Origin: Firmicutes bacterium HGW-Firmicutes-16
GTDB lineage: Bacteria > Bacillota > Clostridia > Oscillospirales > Oscillospiraceae
Assembly (NCBI GenBank): GCA_002841545.1
Contig: PGZZ01000005.1
Location: forward strand, 124,001 to 188,000
Length of the DNA: 64,000 nt
Direction: 5' to 3'
Shown: positions 1-8,506 of the stretch, one piece after another
Layout of the letters: each line of letters begins with the position of its first letter
Position numbering within the stretch: the first letter of the stretch is position 1
Position numbers and translations under genes: made by a program
Notes under the pieces: model-generated
The model's input: only the letters and a program-made list of their open reading frames with translations
Told to the model about the DNA's origin: nothing
Database searches by the model: none

Positions 1-610
1 AGTTAGCCTCCATGATGGCCTTGTGAACGTCGCCCAACTGGTGGGATTTAGGTCCATAGTGAACAAAGTGCATTCCAAGATGCGTTGTTATCATTCCAAG
101 CGATGCGCAGACCTGCGTGCCGTCGCCGACGAACACTACCTTGCAGTCCTCGAGCTTTTTGCCCCAAGGCAGGTTTTCGACTATCGTGCACATATCGCCG
201 ATTTCCTGAGTGGGATGATTATAGTCGCTCATGCCGTTAAGCACTGGAATTGTGCAGACTCTTGCAAGCTCCTCGATGGTGCTGTGCTCGATAACGCGAG
301 ACATCAAAACGTCTACAAGCTTTGAGACCACTCTTCCGGTGTCGCTGACGGTCTCGTGTCCGCCAAGCTGAATCATGCCGGGTCCGAGATACTGGGCGTG
401 TCCGCAGAGCTGCTCCATTGCGGTTTCAAAGGAAACGCGCGTTCTCGTCGAGGACTGCTGAAAAATCATACCCAGAGTCTTGCGCCGCATGAGAGGCGGA
501 TAGTAGCCGACCTTGACGCATTCCTTAATTTTTAGGGAGAGATCGATAATGTCCAGAAGCTCCTGCTTTGTAAAATCCTGTGTGTCAATGAAGTGTCGTA
601 AGTTTGCCAT
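1..610 (-). CDS. ptcA: Putrescine carbamoyltransferase (3' end beyond window)
   Basis: Converts carbamoyl-putrescine and phosphate to putrescine and carbamoyl phosphate in the agmatine deiminase pathway, which yields ATP through carbamate kinase. The first 203 residues are visible. The carbamoyl-phosphate motif STRTR lies at residues 54-58 and HPTQ at about 132-135. The stretch [18 protein letters not shown] and the following QLGGHE segment look like putrescine rather than ornithine carbamoyltransferases, from memory of the Enterococcus enzyme. The ATG at 610 follows a strong GGAGG. It lies 24 bp downstream of the agmatine deiminase gene on the same strand, so the two are probably co-transcribed. 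The C-terminal ornithine/putrescine-binding half lies outside the window. An ornithine carbamoyltransferase remains possible, but the neighbour makes it unlikely. Confidence 0.88.
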   Translation of the reverse strand, partial: MANLRHFIDTQDFTKQELLDIIDLSLKIKECVKVGYYPPLMRRKTLGMIFQQSSTRTRVSFETAMEQLCGHAQYLGPGMIQLGGHETVSDTGRVVSKLVDVLMSRVIEHSTIEELARVCTIPVLNGMSDYNHPTQEIGDMCTIVENLPWGKKLEDCKVVFVGDGTQVCASLGMITTHLGMHFVHYGPKSHQLGDVHKAIMEAN

Positions 611-634
611 AAGGCACCTCCATATAATTATTAA

Positions 635-1726
635 TTATTTGCACTGATGCTGAGTGATGCAGTGTATATTTCCGCCGCCGTAAACGACTTCCCAGGTCTC
701 GACGCCGACGACCTTGCGCTCGGGGAACATCTCCTGAATCTGCTTCAGCGCGAGAGAGTCATTTTCGTCGCCGTACTGCGGAACGATGACGCCGCCGTTG
801 ACAATTAGGAAGTTCATATAGGAAGCGATGCAAACATCGCCGTCCTCGCGGGGCATGGTGCCTTCAACTACGTCGATTGCAAAGTCGCCCTTGATGGTGA
901 CGTTCTTCTTCGGCATGCAGAGCTTATGCACCTTCAGCTTGCGGCCCTTAGCGTCTGTCGCCTCGGAGAGTGTATTGTAGGCGGCCTGACAGTCCTTATA
1001 GAAGTAATTGTCCTCGTCTTCTGTCCAAATGCAGGCGACTTCGCCCGGGCGCACAAAACAAGCGACGTCATCAACGTGTCCGTTTGTTTCGTCTGGATCA
1101 ATGCCATCCTTAATCCAGATGATCTTTTCAAGGTTCAAATATTCCTTGAGCTTTTCCTCGATCTTGTCACGGCTCATATCGGGATTGCGTCCTTCGCTTA
1201 AAAGGCACATTTCGGTGGTGAGTAGCGTTCCTTCGCCGTCAGCGTGGATAGAGCCTCCTTCAAGCACGAAGCCGGGAGTGCGGTAGGTGTCGATACCCTC
1301 AATCTCGCAGACCTTCTGCGCGACCATCTGATCCATGTCCCACGGGAAGTAGAGTCCATCCACGAGTCCGCCCCAGGCGTTGAAATCCCAGTCGACCGCG
1401 CGGATGATGCCCTTATCGTTCGTGAGAAAGGTAGGGCCGCAGTCGCGTATCCATGAGTCGTTCGATGCCATCTCAATTACTCTTATCTCAGAGGGAAGTG
1501 CATTGCGGCAGTTTGCGTACTGCTCCTTAGAAACGCACATTGTAACGGGCTCAAATTGGCTTATCGCCTTGGCAACATTAGCAAAGGCCTTCTGTGCGGG
1601 CTTTGCGCCGTCTCTCCAGTTATCGGGACGTTCCGGCCAAAGCATCCATGCCTGCTTCTGGGGCTCAAATTCTCCCGGCATACGGTATCCGTCTTTTTTA
1701 GGTGTACTGTCAATTCTTTTTGCCAT
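635..1726 (-). CDS. aguA: Agmatine deiminase
   Basis: Hydrolyses agmatine to N-carbamoylputrescine and ammonia in the cytosol. The 363-residue length is normal for the family. The guanidine-modifying-enzyme fold is shown by NDSWIRDCGPTF at about 88-99, a GHVDDVACF segment near 217, and the C-terminal GGGNIHCITQ with the catalytic Cys at about 356. It starts at the ATG at 1726 after AAAGGA and precedes the putrescine carbamoyltransferase gene. Together they form two steps of the agmatine-to-putrescine route. A carbamate kinase and an agmatine/putrescine antiporter would be expected next in the operon, outside the window. Confidence 0.95.
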   Translation of the reverse strand: MAKRIDSTPKKDGYRMPGEFEPQKQAWMLWPERPDNWRDGAKPAQKAFANVAKAISQFEPVTMCVSKEQYANCRNALPSEIRVIEMASNDSWIRDCGPTFLTNDKGIIRAVDWDFNAWGGLVDGLYFPWDMDQMVAQKVCEIEGIDTYRTPGFVLEGGSIHADGEGTLLTTEMCLLSEGRNPDMSRDKIEEKLKEYLNLEKIIWIKDGIDPDETNGHVDDVACFVRPGEVACIWTEDEDNYFYKDCQAAYNTLSEATDAKGRKLKVHKLCMPKKNVTIKGDFAIDVVEGTMPREDGDVCIASYMNFLIVNGGVIVPQYGDENDSLALKQIQEMFPERKVVGVETWEVVYGGGNIHCITQHQCK

Positions 1727-1834
1727 AATGACACTATCCTTTCATTTCTTCTGTAGTTGATTTTCGGCAAAACTTCCGTTAATACTGCGCAGTTGTTAAC
1801 GTCCGTGTAACGCCACGAAATATAGATTTAATCG

Positions 1835-1850
1835 GAAAGCAAATGCTTTC
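1835..1850. promoter_or_regulatory. Candidate operator upstream of aguA; otherwise empty 304-bp gap
   Basis: The gap between aguA and the RpiR gene (1727-2030) holds no gene. It contains a 16-bp dyad, GAAAGCA-AA-TGCTTTC, about 110 bp upstream of the aguA start. A symmetric site in this position could be an operator for the adjacent RpiR-type regulator. This is inferred from symmetry and position only. I see no convincing -35/-10 pair. Confidence 0.3.
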
Positions 1851-1989
1851 GAATTAAGAAGAGTATATTGTACATTTGCACATGGATTGGCTGCTCCAAT
1901 ATCGCAAATCATCTATTTCAAACAAAGCTTATTCCCATAATGGGTATGTGTCAATATTTCGACATTAACATGAAACAGTTTACAAGCAG

Positions 1990-2026
1990 TTGACGCGGCG
2001 TTACATTTTGAGTAACACCGCGTCAA
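1990..2026 (-). terminator. Hairpin after the RpiR gene
   Basis: A 15-bp stem with one mismatch (arms 1990-2004 and 2012-2026, loop of 7) begins just past the stop of the RpiR gene on the minus strand. There is no clear T-tract, so it may be a weak terminator or a 3'-end stabiliser. Confidence 0.45.
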
Positions 2027-2030
2027 TCCA

Positions 2031-2810
2031 TCAAATATCGCTCTTGTTATTATTCTTTGTTATGCGTTTATACATGAGGGTTTCCATGATGGCAATCATG
2101 CCGCATCTCGATGTCACATCGATGCCTTCATAGTCGATTTCGTCTGCAAAAACATAAAAGTTTAAGTCGCTCATATTCTGGATAATGTTGTTGTCTGCCC
2201 TCGTAAACGAGATAATCGTAGGCGTAGCAATTGCAAATATCCGCTCCACATGGTTAATAATGCTCTGGTTGTTCCCCGTATAGGAGAGGATGAACAGCGC
2301 ATCGTCTCTTTTGACGCGACGCAACAGCGACGCGAATTCATATTCCTCTGTGGGTAATTCCACATTATAGCCCATGATGATGAGCAGCCTCGAAAAGTAT
2401 CGTGCAACCTCACTGCTCAGCCCTTCTGAGAGAATGTAAATGTGAGGATAGCGCCCCATAATCTTGTGGAATGCCTCAATCTTCTCATCTGTAATGACCT
2501 TGACGGCCTCGACTACATTTTTCAGGTAGCTGTCACGGTAATTGTCGTCGTGGACTATGTTCGGAATGTGTATCTTGCGGGATTCCTTCTCTGTCTCCTT
2601 GACCGCCGCAACAAACTCCCCGTAGCCTTCATATCCAAGCTTTTTTACAAACCGGAACAAGGTCGTGGTGGAAACATAGGTCTCTTTTGCAAGCTCTCTG
2701 ATACTCATGTCCTTAACGATGTGCATGTTTTTCACGACATAATTCAAAATGTTCCGTTCCGTCGGCGACAGCTTGGAGGCGTTGCTGCTGGTTTGCGAAT
2801 AAAAATCCAT
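2031..2810 (-). CDS. MurR/RpiR-family transcriptional regulator
   Basis: DNA-binding regulator of 259 residues. The N-terminal HTH_6 domain (about 1-75) contains the typical pattern SIRELAKETYVSTTTLFRFV. A C-terminal SIS sugar-phosphate isomerase-like domain (about 105-245) includes HIYILSEGLSSEVARYFSRL and ILSYTGNN. Family members usually sense phosphorylated sugars or amino sugars. The gene precedes aguA in the same direction with a 304-bp gap, so control of the agmatine genes is possible, but an SIS ligand unrelated to agmatine is equally likely. The start at 2810 follows GGGGAAACA. No exact target can be named. Confidence 0.88.
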   Translation of the reverse strand: MDFYSQTSSNASKLSPTERNILNYVVKNMHIVKDMSIRELAKETYVSTTTLFRFVKKLGYEGYGEFVAAVKETEKESRKIHIPNIVHDDNYRDSYLKNVVEAVKVITDEKIEAFHKIMGRYPHIYILSEGLSSEVARYFSRLLIIMGYNVELPTEEYEFASLLRRVKRDDALFILSYTGNNQSIINHVERIFAIATPTIISFTRADNNIIQNMSDLNFYVFADEIDYEGIDVTSRCGMIAIMETLMYKRITKNNNKSDI

Positions 2811-2917
2811 TGTTTCCCCTTATCCTTTATCAGGACTGCCCTTTTTTGCGTATAAAAAGCATCTTTTTGAAATTATATCTATTCGTTCAATCATTGTCAA
2901 TCGTTCCGCTGGATTCG

Positions 2918-2952
2918 AAAAAAAAACCTGGCACACTCTCCGTGCGTCAGGT
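2918..2952 (-). terminator. Rho-independent terminator of the TetR-type gene
   Basis: On the minus strand, the stem ACCTGaCGCAC / GTGtGcCAGGT is followed directly by nine T residues (A-run at 2918-2926 on the plus strand). It lies about 40 bp past the TetR-type stop and ahead of the RpiR gene, so it separates the two units. Confidence 0.85.
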
Positions 2953-2989
2953 CTTTATCGTTGTTCCGCTATTTATTTCAATAGTTCCT

Positions 2990-3562
2990 CTATTGTTTCG
3001 GCTTCGTGTCAACCGCGCTTCTTTTAAGTACGTCGTAGATGCTTCCGTTGAGCATTCTTCCCATAAGTTCAATGAACTTTTCCGGCTCCTGCTTCATGCC
3101 GCCGCGTATCCAGTCGTAAAATATCCCGACAAATCCAAAGGAATAGAAGTCGGCAATAAAGTTTCTGTCCGCCTCCGGCAGATACTTGCCTTCCGTTACG
3201 TTGTTCGATAAGGTGATGAGCAGTCCGTGAGCCGTCTTGAACAGATATCTCTTAATTGTTTCTGGGCTGATGGAGTTCAACACGTTATGTATTATCATTG
3301 AGTGCTCGACCAGATAATGCATCGATTGAAGGCAGCCTTCCTGCCAGTGTCCGTGCACTGGGTTTTGTGATGTCACCTTATAGGTCTCTATATTGAAAAT
3401 GTCGTCTACAAGGTCATATATGTCCTTGTAGTAATAATAAAATGTGTTTCTGTTAATTCCGCACGCCTCGACTATGTTCTTGACGGTGATTTTTGAAAGA
3501 GGCTTCTGCTCCAGCAGACGAAAGAAGGTCGCAATTATTTCTTTCTTCGTAAAACTTGACAT
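2990..3562 (-). CDS. TetR/AcrR-family regulator (DhaS-like)
   Basis: A 190-residue regulator. The N-terminal HTH (about 8-52) reads ITVKNIVEACGINRNTFYYY, the standard TetR recognition-helix pattern ending in the conserved FYYYY. The C-terminal half (about 75-185) resembles the TetR_C_8 domain of DhaS-like activators. No structural gene is adjacent in the same operon: the neighbours are two other regulator genes, each with its own spacing. The target and ligand are therefore unknown. The start at 3562 is the first Met and gives the usual short lead-in to helix 1. Confidence 0.85.
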   Translation of the reverse strand: MSSFTKKEIIATFFRLLEQKPLSKITVKNIVEACGINRNTFYYYYKDIYDLVDDIFNIETYKVTSQNPVHGHWQEGCLQSMHYLVEHSMIIHNVLNSISPETIKRYLFKTAHGLLITLSNNVTEGKYLPEADRNFIADFYSFGFVGIFYDWIRGGMKQEPEKFIELMGRMLNGSIYDVLKRSAVDTKPKQ

Positions 3563-3846
3563 GGTTCTGCGCCGCCTTTCATCGGAATACGGAATATTTT
3601 TTCGTCTGAACAGGTATTGAACTGTTTTGTTAGTTGCAGAAAGCTCATTTAATAAAAACTAGCTCGTCCATTTTATTGGTAATTATATACGCATGTATAT
3701 AATAACACAGGGAATTTGTAGAAAGCAATAATTAATATTCTCAGTAATTTGCAAAATTTTACTAAAGTGTACATGATTTTTTTGCTGTATCGACTTTTAT
3801 ACGAACGGGTATATAAGCGACGCACAAAATCCTGCGGCTTACGTAC

Positions 3847-5061
3847 CTATATCTTTGCTGCACAGGCGGGATCTACCGTCTGCAAAGAGTAGCTCACGAG
3901 CGCAGGAGAATGCGGGTTATCGTGCCTGAATTTTTTCACGACCCGCTCTAGCACGTTTTCACTGTCCTCGAAGCTTGCAAGCGGCAGCAGGATTATGAAC
4001 TGCGAAACGCTGTAGCGAGAAAAGATGTCACCTCCGCGCATGTTATTTCTTATACAGGTGCAAAGTCTCCGCATAACGGTGTCCTGCTTCTTGGGGGGAA
4101 GCGGCTCTTCTTCTTTGCCGTCGGCGTTAAAAAGACAGATATGTAAAGTCCGTCCCTCCCTCTTTGCCGCGTATAGCTCTCTTTTGAAAACATCCTGGAA
4201 TATCTCGTATTCGCAGAAAAATGCGCCGCCCTCCGTTTTGCTTCCGCAAAGCTCCTCGCTCACGACGCTCATGTTCTTCTCGATGCCGTTTTCTGATTTG
4301 ATAAGCTTTTTATATAAAGACTGAAGCTCCTTCGACGGAGCAATCCCGAACTCACCATAAAAAAGCCTTTTCATGCTTTCATACTGCTCACGGGCGGCCT
4401 GCATCCGATTCGTATTTATTAGCGCAAGGATAAGGTTGTAGTAGAGCGACTCGACGTAGGGATCGATTGTAATTGCCTTTTTGACAAGCTCAACTACTTC
4501 ATTGAAGCTTCCGCGTTCAACGAGCGCCTCAAGGGCCTCGTTAACGGCGCTCATGTACCGGAAATGAAAATATGTATTTATGGACATCGCCCAAATATCC
4601 CCCGCAGCATCGGGCAAAAAGTCGCCTTTGTAAATTTCAAGAGCACCCAGCCGCAATCGAAGCCGCCTTTCCACATCCTCCGCGCAAAGGGATGCCTCCC
4701 TTAGAAGGCTTTCGAAGCGCTCGGTATCAAGCTCCACGGGCAGACTCGGATTCCATCTGTAGCCGTCAGCACATTTGAGGACGATATCCTTCCCGTCCGT
4801 TAAGCCGAGACTTGTCAGCACCGCTCGAGCGCGGTGTATAAGAGTTTTAAGCGAACCCGACGGCGCACCGCCTTTATCCTCCTGATACAGAAGATCGATG
4901 AGCTCGTCCTGCGGAATGCACCTGAAGCGATAGGTGATAAGGTATTCCAAAAGAGTCCAGATGCGCTTTGACCGAACGTTTTTGCCGTCCAGCGTTTTGC
5001 CGTTGTAGGTGAGACTGCATCCGCCGAGCATCGTCACTTGTATCGGTTTTACTTCGCCCAC
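3847..5061 (-). CDS. BTAD/SARP-type transcriptional regulator with degenerate GGDEF-like tail
   Basis: A 404-residue regulator in three parts. A winged-helix OmpR-like DNA-binding domain spans about 8-105 (opening VTMLGGCSLTYNGKTL, then SGSLKTLIHRARAVL). A bacterial transcriptional activation TPR domain (BTAD) spans about 110-255 (ELDTERFESLLREA, with the AREQYESMKRLFYGEFG end). The tail, about 290-395, resembles a GGDEF fold (RGGDIFSRY, SQFIILLPLASFEDSENVL). SQF stands where GGDEF would be, so cyclase activity is not expected. The GTG start at 5061 has an ideal AGGAGG seven bases upstream. The gene is divergent from the transglutaminase/pilin-like operon and might control it; that is positional inference. 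Confidence 0.8.
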   Translation of the reverse strand: MGEVKPIQVTMLGGCSLTYNGKTLDGKNVRSKRIWTLLEYLITYRFRCIPQDELIDLLYQEDKGGAPSGSLKTLIHRARAVLTSLGLTDGKDIVLKCADGYRWNPSLPVELDTERFESLLREASLCAEDVERRLRLRLGALEIYKGDFLPDAAGDIWAMSINTYFHFRYMSAVNEALEALVERGSFNEVVELVKKAITIDPYVESLYYNLILALINTNRMQAAREQYESMKRLFYGEFGIAPSKELQSLYKKLIKSENGIEKNMSVVSEELCGSKTEGGAFFCEYEIFQDVFKRELYAAKREGRTLHICLFNADGKEEEPLPPKKQDTVMRRLCTCIRNNMRGGDIFSRYSVSQFIILLPLASFEDSENVLERVVKKFRHDNPHSPALVSYSLQTVDPACAAKI

Positions 5062-5285
5062 TGCAGCCCCTCCTTATACTATTTGCGGCATAATCCGCCG
5101 TAATAAAAGTATATGAGAGCTCTTGAGTGAAACTTGTTATTTCTTGAGTGGGGAAAATCGGTTTATTCGGCAGTTTCCTGCTGTAACATGGCAAAGAGCC
5201 GCGTTTTATCGTGGGAGTCCTTTCACAGGCTAGAACCGTCTACATAGAATGGAGCAGTCCTGGTTTCAAGAAAGGTGGAGAAGGT

Positions 5286-6233
5286 TTGAAAAAGCATAAA
5301 GCCTCGCCGGTTGCCGTATTAGTGCTGGCACTTGTCCTCTCCTTCTTCGCCGCCTGCTCTGGTACAGTCAAAAACCCGTCCGATATTTCGCTTGACGAAA
5401 TCCCCCTCTCCTCAGGCGCACCAATAAGCGAGTTTAAAGCGGCTGTGGCGTCCGGAACAAAGACGGAAGCAAATCCGAAGGTCACCCTCGATTACTCAAA
5501 CACGGCGGACGGCTATATTATGCTGAAATACTCTGGCTCGAATCAAAAGGTAAAGACTCAGATCACGGGGGTGAGCGGAACTACCTACACCTATAACCAG
5601 TCATTGACTGGTGTCTGGGACGTTTATCCGCTTACCGATGGGAACGGGGGCTACAAAATCTCCGTTTTCGAGAATATTTCCGGCACGAGCTATGCCACAG
5701 TATTCTCCTATAGCCTGACCGTATCCTTAAAAGATGAATTCGCGCCCTTTCTTCTCTCAAACAAATATGTGAATTACTCTTCTTCCAGCAAGGTAGTAAA
5801 AAAGTCAACCGAGCTTTGTGCTGGCAAAACAGCTATACTCGGAAAAATTAAAGTTGTTTACGAATACGTCATCGGGAATTTCACCTACGACTATAAGCTT
5901 GCAAAGACCGTGCAGAGCGGGTATATCCCCGACCTCGATGCCGACATGGAAAAGAAGTCGGGAATTTGCTTCGACTATGCCGCCGTGATGACGGCAATGC
6001 TGCGCTCACAGGGAATCCCAACCAAAATGGTCTTTGGTTACACGGGTGAAGTTTACCACGCATGGATCTCTGTATACAGTGCAGAAACCGGCTGGATGAA
6101 CTCGGTGATTTATTTTAACGGCAAGGAGTGGAAGCTCATGGACCCCACCTTTGCCTCCTCGGGAAAGTCCTCCGCCGCAATTATGAAGTATATCGGCAAC
6201 GGCAAAAACTACACGGCAAAGTATCTCTATTGA
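5286..6233 (+). CDS. Transglutaminase-like lipoprotein
   Basis: A secreted lipoprotein of 315 residues. The TTG at 5286 is preferred because a GGTGGAGAAGG lies just upstream and it gives a clean lipoprotein signal: KKHK, a hydrophobic stretch, then lipobox FAAC. The transglutaminase-core papain-like triad is visible: Cys228 in KSGICFDYAA, His258 in EVYHAWISVY and Asp286 in WKLMDPTFA. The segment around 60-160 looks like a beta-sandwich (DGYIMLKYSGSNQKVK). Extracytoplasmic members are usually peptidases or cross-linkers of unknown substrate. It stands 16 bp before the GspF-like gene and probably leads that operon. Confidence 0.82.
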   Translation: MKKHKASPVAVLVLALVLSFFAACSGTVKNPSDISLDEIPLSSGAPISEFKAAVASGTKTEANPKVTLDYSNTADGYIMLKYSGSNQKVKTQITGVSGTTYTYNQSLTGVWDVYPLTDGNGGYKISVFENISGTSYATVFSYSLTVSLKDEFAPFLLSNKYVNYSSSSKVVKKSTELCAGKTAILGKIKVVYEYVIGNFTYDYKLAKTVQSGYIPDLDADMEKKSGICFDYAAVMTAMLRSQGIPTKMVFGYTGEVYHAWISVYSAETGWMNSVIYFNGKEWKLMDPTFASSGKSSAAIMKYIGNGKNYTAKYLY

Positions 6234-6249
6234 AAGGCTGGCACAGCAA

Positions 6250-7290
6250 ATGAAAAAGCTCTCACCCAAAAATCTCTCGGACTTCTGTCTCGAAATACGG
6301 CTGCTGCTCAACGCCGATATCGAAATCAGCGAAGGTCTTGCCATGCTATGCGACGGGCATCACAATAAGGCTTCAAAAGCGCTATTCGATTTCTTTTGTG
6401 GCTGTACGGACTGTGACGCACCACTTTCGGATAGGCTTACGGCGTCAGGTCTCTTTCCGCAATATTTCACGGACACGGTACGACTCGGCGAAAAGTCCGG
6501 AAAACTCGACGAGACTCTCCTGAATCTTTCGAAATATTACAAAAGAAGGAGCCTTCTCTCAGACAATCTGCGCAGCGCAGTCACCTATCCCTTAATACTG
6601 TTTGTCGCGATGGCAGCGGTTGTGATTGTCCTTGTTACACAGGTACTGCCTGTTTTTAATGAGATCTACGCGCAGCTCGGAACACAGATGACAGGTTTCG
6701 CCGTCTCGCTTCTGAACGCGGGAAGATGGCTTATGGCTACGCAGACGGTGATTCTTTCGGCTCTTGCCGTCTTTCTTGTCGTAGGTATCGCGGTATATCT
6801 AATACCTCCTGCACGACGAACCGCGTCGAGGGGCTTTGATGCCCGCTTCGGCGGCAGAGGGGTTCTCGGGCGAGTTTCGACAACCAAGCTTGCCTCAGCA
6901 ATGTCAATTGCGATTTCCTCGGGGCTTGACCCTCTCCGTGCGCTCGACCTTGCCGAAAGCGTCTGCCACGGTTCAGGCAATATGTGCCGGAGGATAAAGA
7001 GCTGTCGGGAGCATATCGAGTGTGGAGAAGCCCTTGAAGATTGTCTGACCAAAGCTCACATTTTTTCCGTACGCGAAAGCCGACTTATTTCTCTGGCCCG
7101 CTCCGCAGGCAGTGCGGGCGAAGTCTTGATGGAAATTGCAAGCGAAACAGAGAATAAGCTCACTCATGAACTGGACGCCAGACTGAGAGGGCTTGGACCT
7201 GCGATGCTTATTGCAGTCTGCATTGTTGTCGGGCTGACTCTTTTGTCAGTAATGCTCCCGATGATTGGGATACTATCCTCGCTGGGCTGA
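6250..7290 (+). CDS. Type II secretion/type IV pilus inner-membrane platform protein (GspF/PilC family)
   Basis: A 346-residue polytopic protein with two T2SSF repeats. The first cytoplasmic domain (about 5-105) contains the typical ISEGLAMLCDG and FPQYFTDTVRLGEKSGKLDE. Membrane segments follow at about 110-140 and 160-185. The second repeat has TTKLASAMSIAISSGLDPLR and ends in a membrane helix (MLIAVCIVVGLTLLSVMLPM). In pilus systems it couples the assembly ATPase to pilin insertion. No ATPase, prepilin peptidase or secretin gene is adjacent, so the motor must be encoded elsewhere or the system is minimal. It is followed by four small pilin-like or membrane proteins. Confidence 0.9.
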   Translation: MKKLSPKNLSDFCLEIRLLLNADIEISEGLAMLCDGHHNKASKALFDFFCGCTDCDAPLSDRLTASGLFPQYFTDTVRLGEKSGKLDETLLNLSKYYKRRSLLSDNLRSAVTYPLILFVAMAAVVIVLVTQVLPVFNEIYAQLGTQMTGFAVSLLNAGRWLMATQTVILSALAVFLVVGIAVYLIPPARRTASRGFDARFGGRGVLGRVSTTKLASAMSIAISSGLDPLRALDLAESVCHGSGNMCRRIKSCREHIECGEALEDCLTKAHIFSVRESRLISLARSAGSAGEVLMEIASETENKLTHELDARLRGLGPAMLIAVCIVVGLTLLSVMLPMIGILSSLG

Positions 7291-7314
7291 AGTTCGAGAA
7301 AGGAGATAAGAAAA

Positions 7315-7653
7315 ATGAAAAAGCGGCGTTTGCTACCGTCCCTGCCCTCCACGATGCGCGGGATTGTCTGTATGCTAACGATTTTCTCTGTGACGCTTGC
7401 TCTCGTCCTCACAGGACTGGTACGCACCGGCTATTCAGTTCGCTCAGAGGGCTGGCAATCGGCAGCGGAAGCTGTCCGTCGGGCGGCGCTTTGCTGCTAC
7501 GCACTCGAGGGAGCTTATCCCGAAAGCTATGAATACCTTAAAAATCATTATCCTCCTGGGATAAATGAATCGCTTTACACCGTGCATTACATCGCATTTT
7601 CGCCGTCTCTGATGCCGGAGATCACGGTGGTAAGGCAGGGTACACAGCCATGA
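7315..7653 (+). CDS. Small membrane-anchored protein of pilin-like operon
   Basis: A 112-residue protein with one N-terminal hydrophobic helix (about 15-36, GIVCMLTIFSVTLALVLTGL) and a short extracytoplasmic domain containing two adjacent cysteines (ALCCYALEGAYPESYEYLKN). It lacks the G/FTLxE prepilin cleavage motif. The tail pattern resembles minor pseudopilins that carry a GAYPESYEYL turn. It has a strong ribosome-binding site (AAAGGAGATAAG) and overlaps the next start by 4 bp. A role as a minor pseudopilin or assembly factor is inferred from the operon. I do not recognise a named family. Confidence 0.68.
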   Translation: MKKRRLLPSLPSTMRGIVCMLTIFSVTLALVLTGLVRTGYSVRSEGWQSAAEAVRRAALCCYALEGAYPESYEYLKNHYPPGINESLYTVHYIAFSPSLMPEITVVRQGTQP

Positions 7654-8135
7654 AGGGATCAAAGCTCACATCCGTTTCCGTGGTGGCTGTTCTTTTTCTG
7701 TATCTCCTTTTCATAGGCTCAGCGGCTGTGTCGCTGTTTCTCGGAACAAAAGCGCAGGGTTCTTTGGAAGTCCTTTCGATGCATTCATTTGAAGCGCGCA
7801 CAATTCCAGCCTTCATCGCTGAAAAGCTTCGTGAAAGTGACGACATCGGTGCGATATATACCGGAGATTTCAGCGGGTCAAGCGCGCTTTTCATTGAATC
7901 ATCTCTCGACGGGGTTTTATATACCGACATGATCTACGGCTATGACGGTCGGCTTTTTGAACTGTTCTGCGAAAAGGGCGCCCTCTTCTCCCGAGAAGAC
8001 GGAGCACAGCTTGCTTTGCTGGGCACAGTATCTTTTTCCGAGCCGAAGACGGGGCTGATACATGTCGTCATCACAGGCTCAGATGGCGAAAAAACCACTC
8101 TTGACATCTTTTTGAGGAGCGGAGGCGAGCTATGA
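7650..8135 (+). CDS. DUF4860-like membrane protein of pilin-like operon
   Basis: A 161-residue protein with an N-terminal membrane helix (about 7-30) and an extracytoplasmic beta-rich domain (SSALFIESSLDGVLYTDMIY, then LRSGGEL at the end). The overall shape recalls DUF4860-type proteins found beside type IV pilus-like genes in Clostridia, but that assignment is from memory. It overlaps both neighbours by 4 bp (ATGA), indicating translational coupling. No catalytic motif is visible. Confidence 0.65.
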   Translation: MKGSKLTSVSVVAVLFLYLLFIGSAAVSLFLGTKAQGSLEVLSMHSFEARTIPAFIAEKLRESDDIGAIYTGDFSGSSALFIESSLDGVLYTDMIYGYDGRLFELFCEKGALFSREDGAQLALLGTVSFSEPKTGLIHVVITGSDGEKTTLDIFLRSGGEL

Positions 8136-8506
8136 AAAAGCATATCGGCTTTGGAACTGAGCTCACTTTGCTCGAGCTCATCATAGCCGTAGGTCTGTTC
8201 GCGGTTTTCGCGGCGCTGGATCTCAGGATTTTTGCCGAGGCGCACAGGCTCGAAGCTCAAAGCAAAAAGCTTGATCACGCTGTCATCGTGGCCGAGAGCG
8301 TAGCCGAATGTTTCAAAGCGGGTGAAGCCCCTGACCTTTATTACGACATCGACTGGCTCCCGACGGATAATGTAAGTGCTGATTATATCGTGACTGTCGA
8401 TATTGCATCAGAAGACAAAATTGAATCGGCGAGGATATCTGTAAAGGATAAAAGTACCGAGCTTTTTTCGCTGACGGCAAGCGTTCCTAAGGAGGCTCTG
8501 CCATGA
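8132..8506 (+). CDS. Type IV prepilin-like protein
   Basis: A 124-residue protein. Its N-terminus carries a recognisable prepilin signature, ELTLLELIIAVGLFAVF, with the +5 glutamate in the hydrophobic helix. The leader (KKHIGFGT) is short and positively charged, and cleavage by a prepilin peptidase after the Gly near residue 8 is possible though not canonical. The rest is a small soluble domain. It is translationally coupled to the genes on both sides. It is the only member of this operon with a clear prepilin helix and may be the main pseudopilin. Confidence 0.75.
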   Translation: MKKHIGFGTELTLLELIIAVGLFAVFAALDLRIFAEAHRLEAQSKKLDHAVIVAESVAECFKAGEAPDLYYDIDWLPTDNVSADYIVTVDIASEDKIESARISVKDKSTELFSLTASVPKEALP

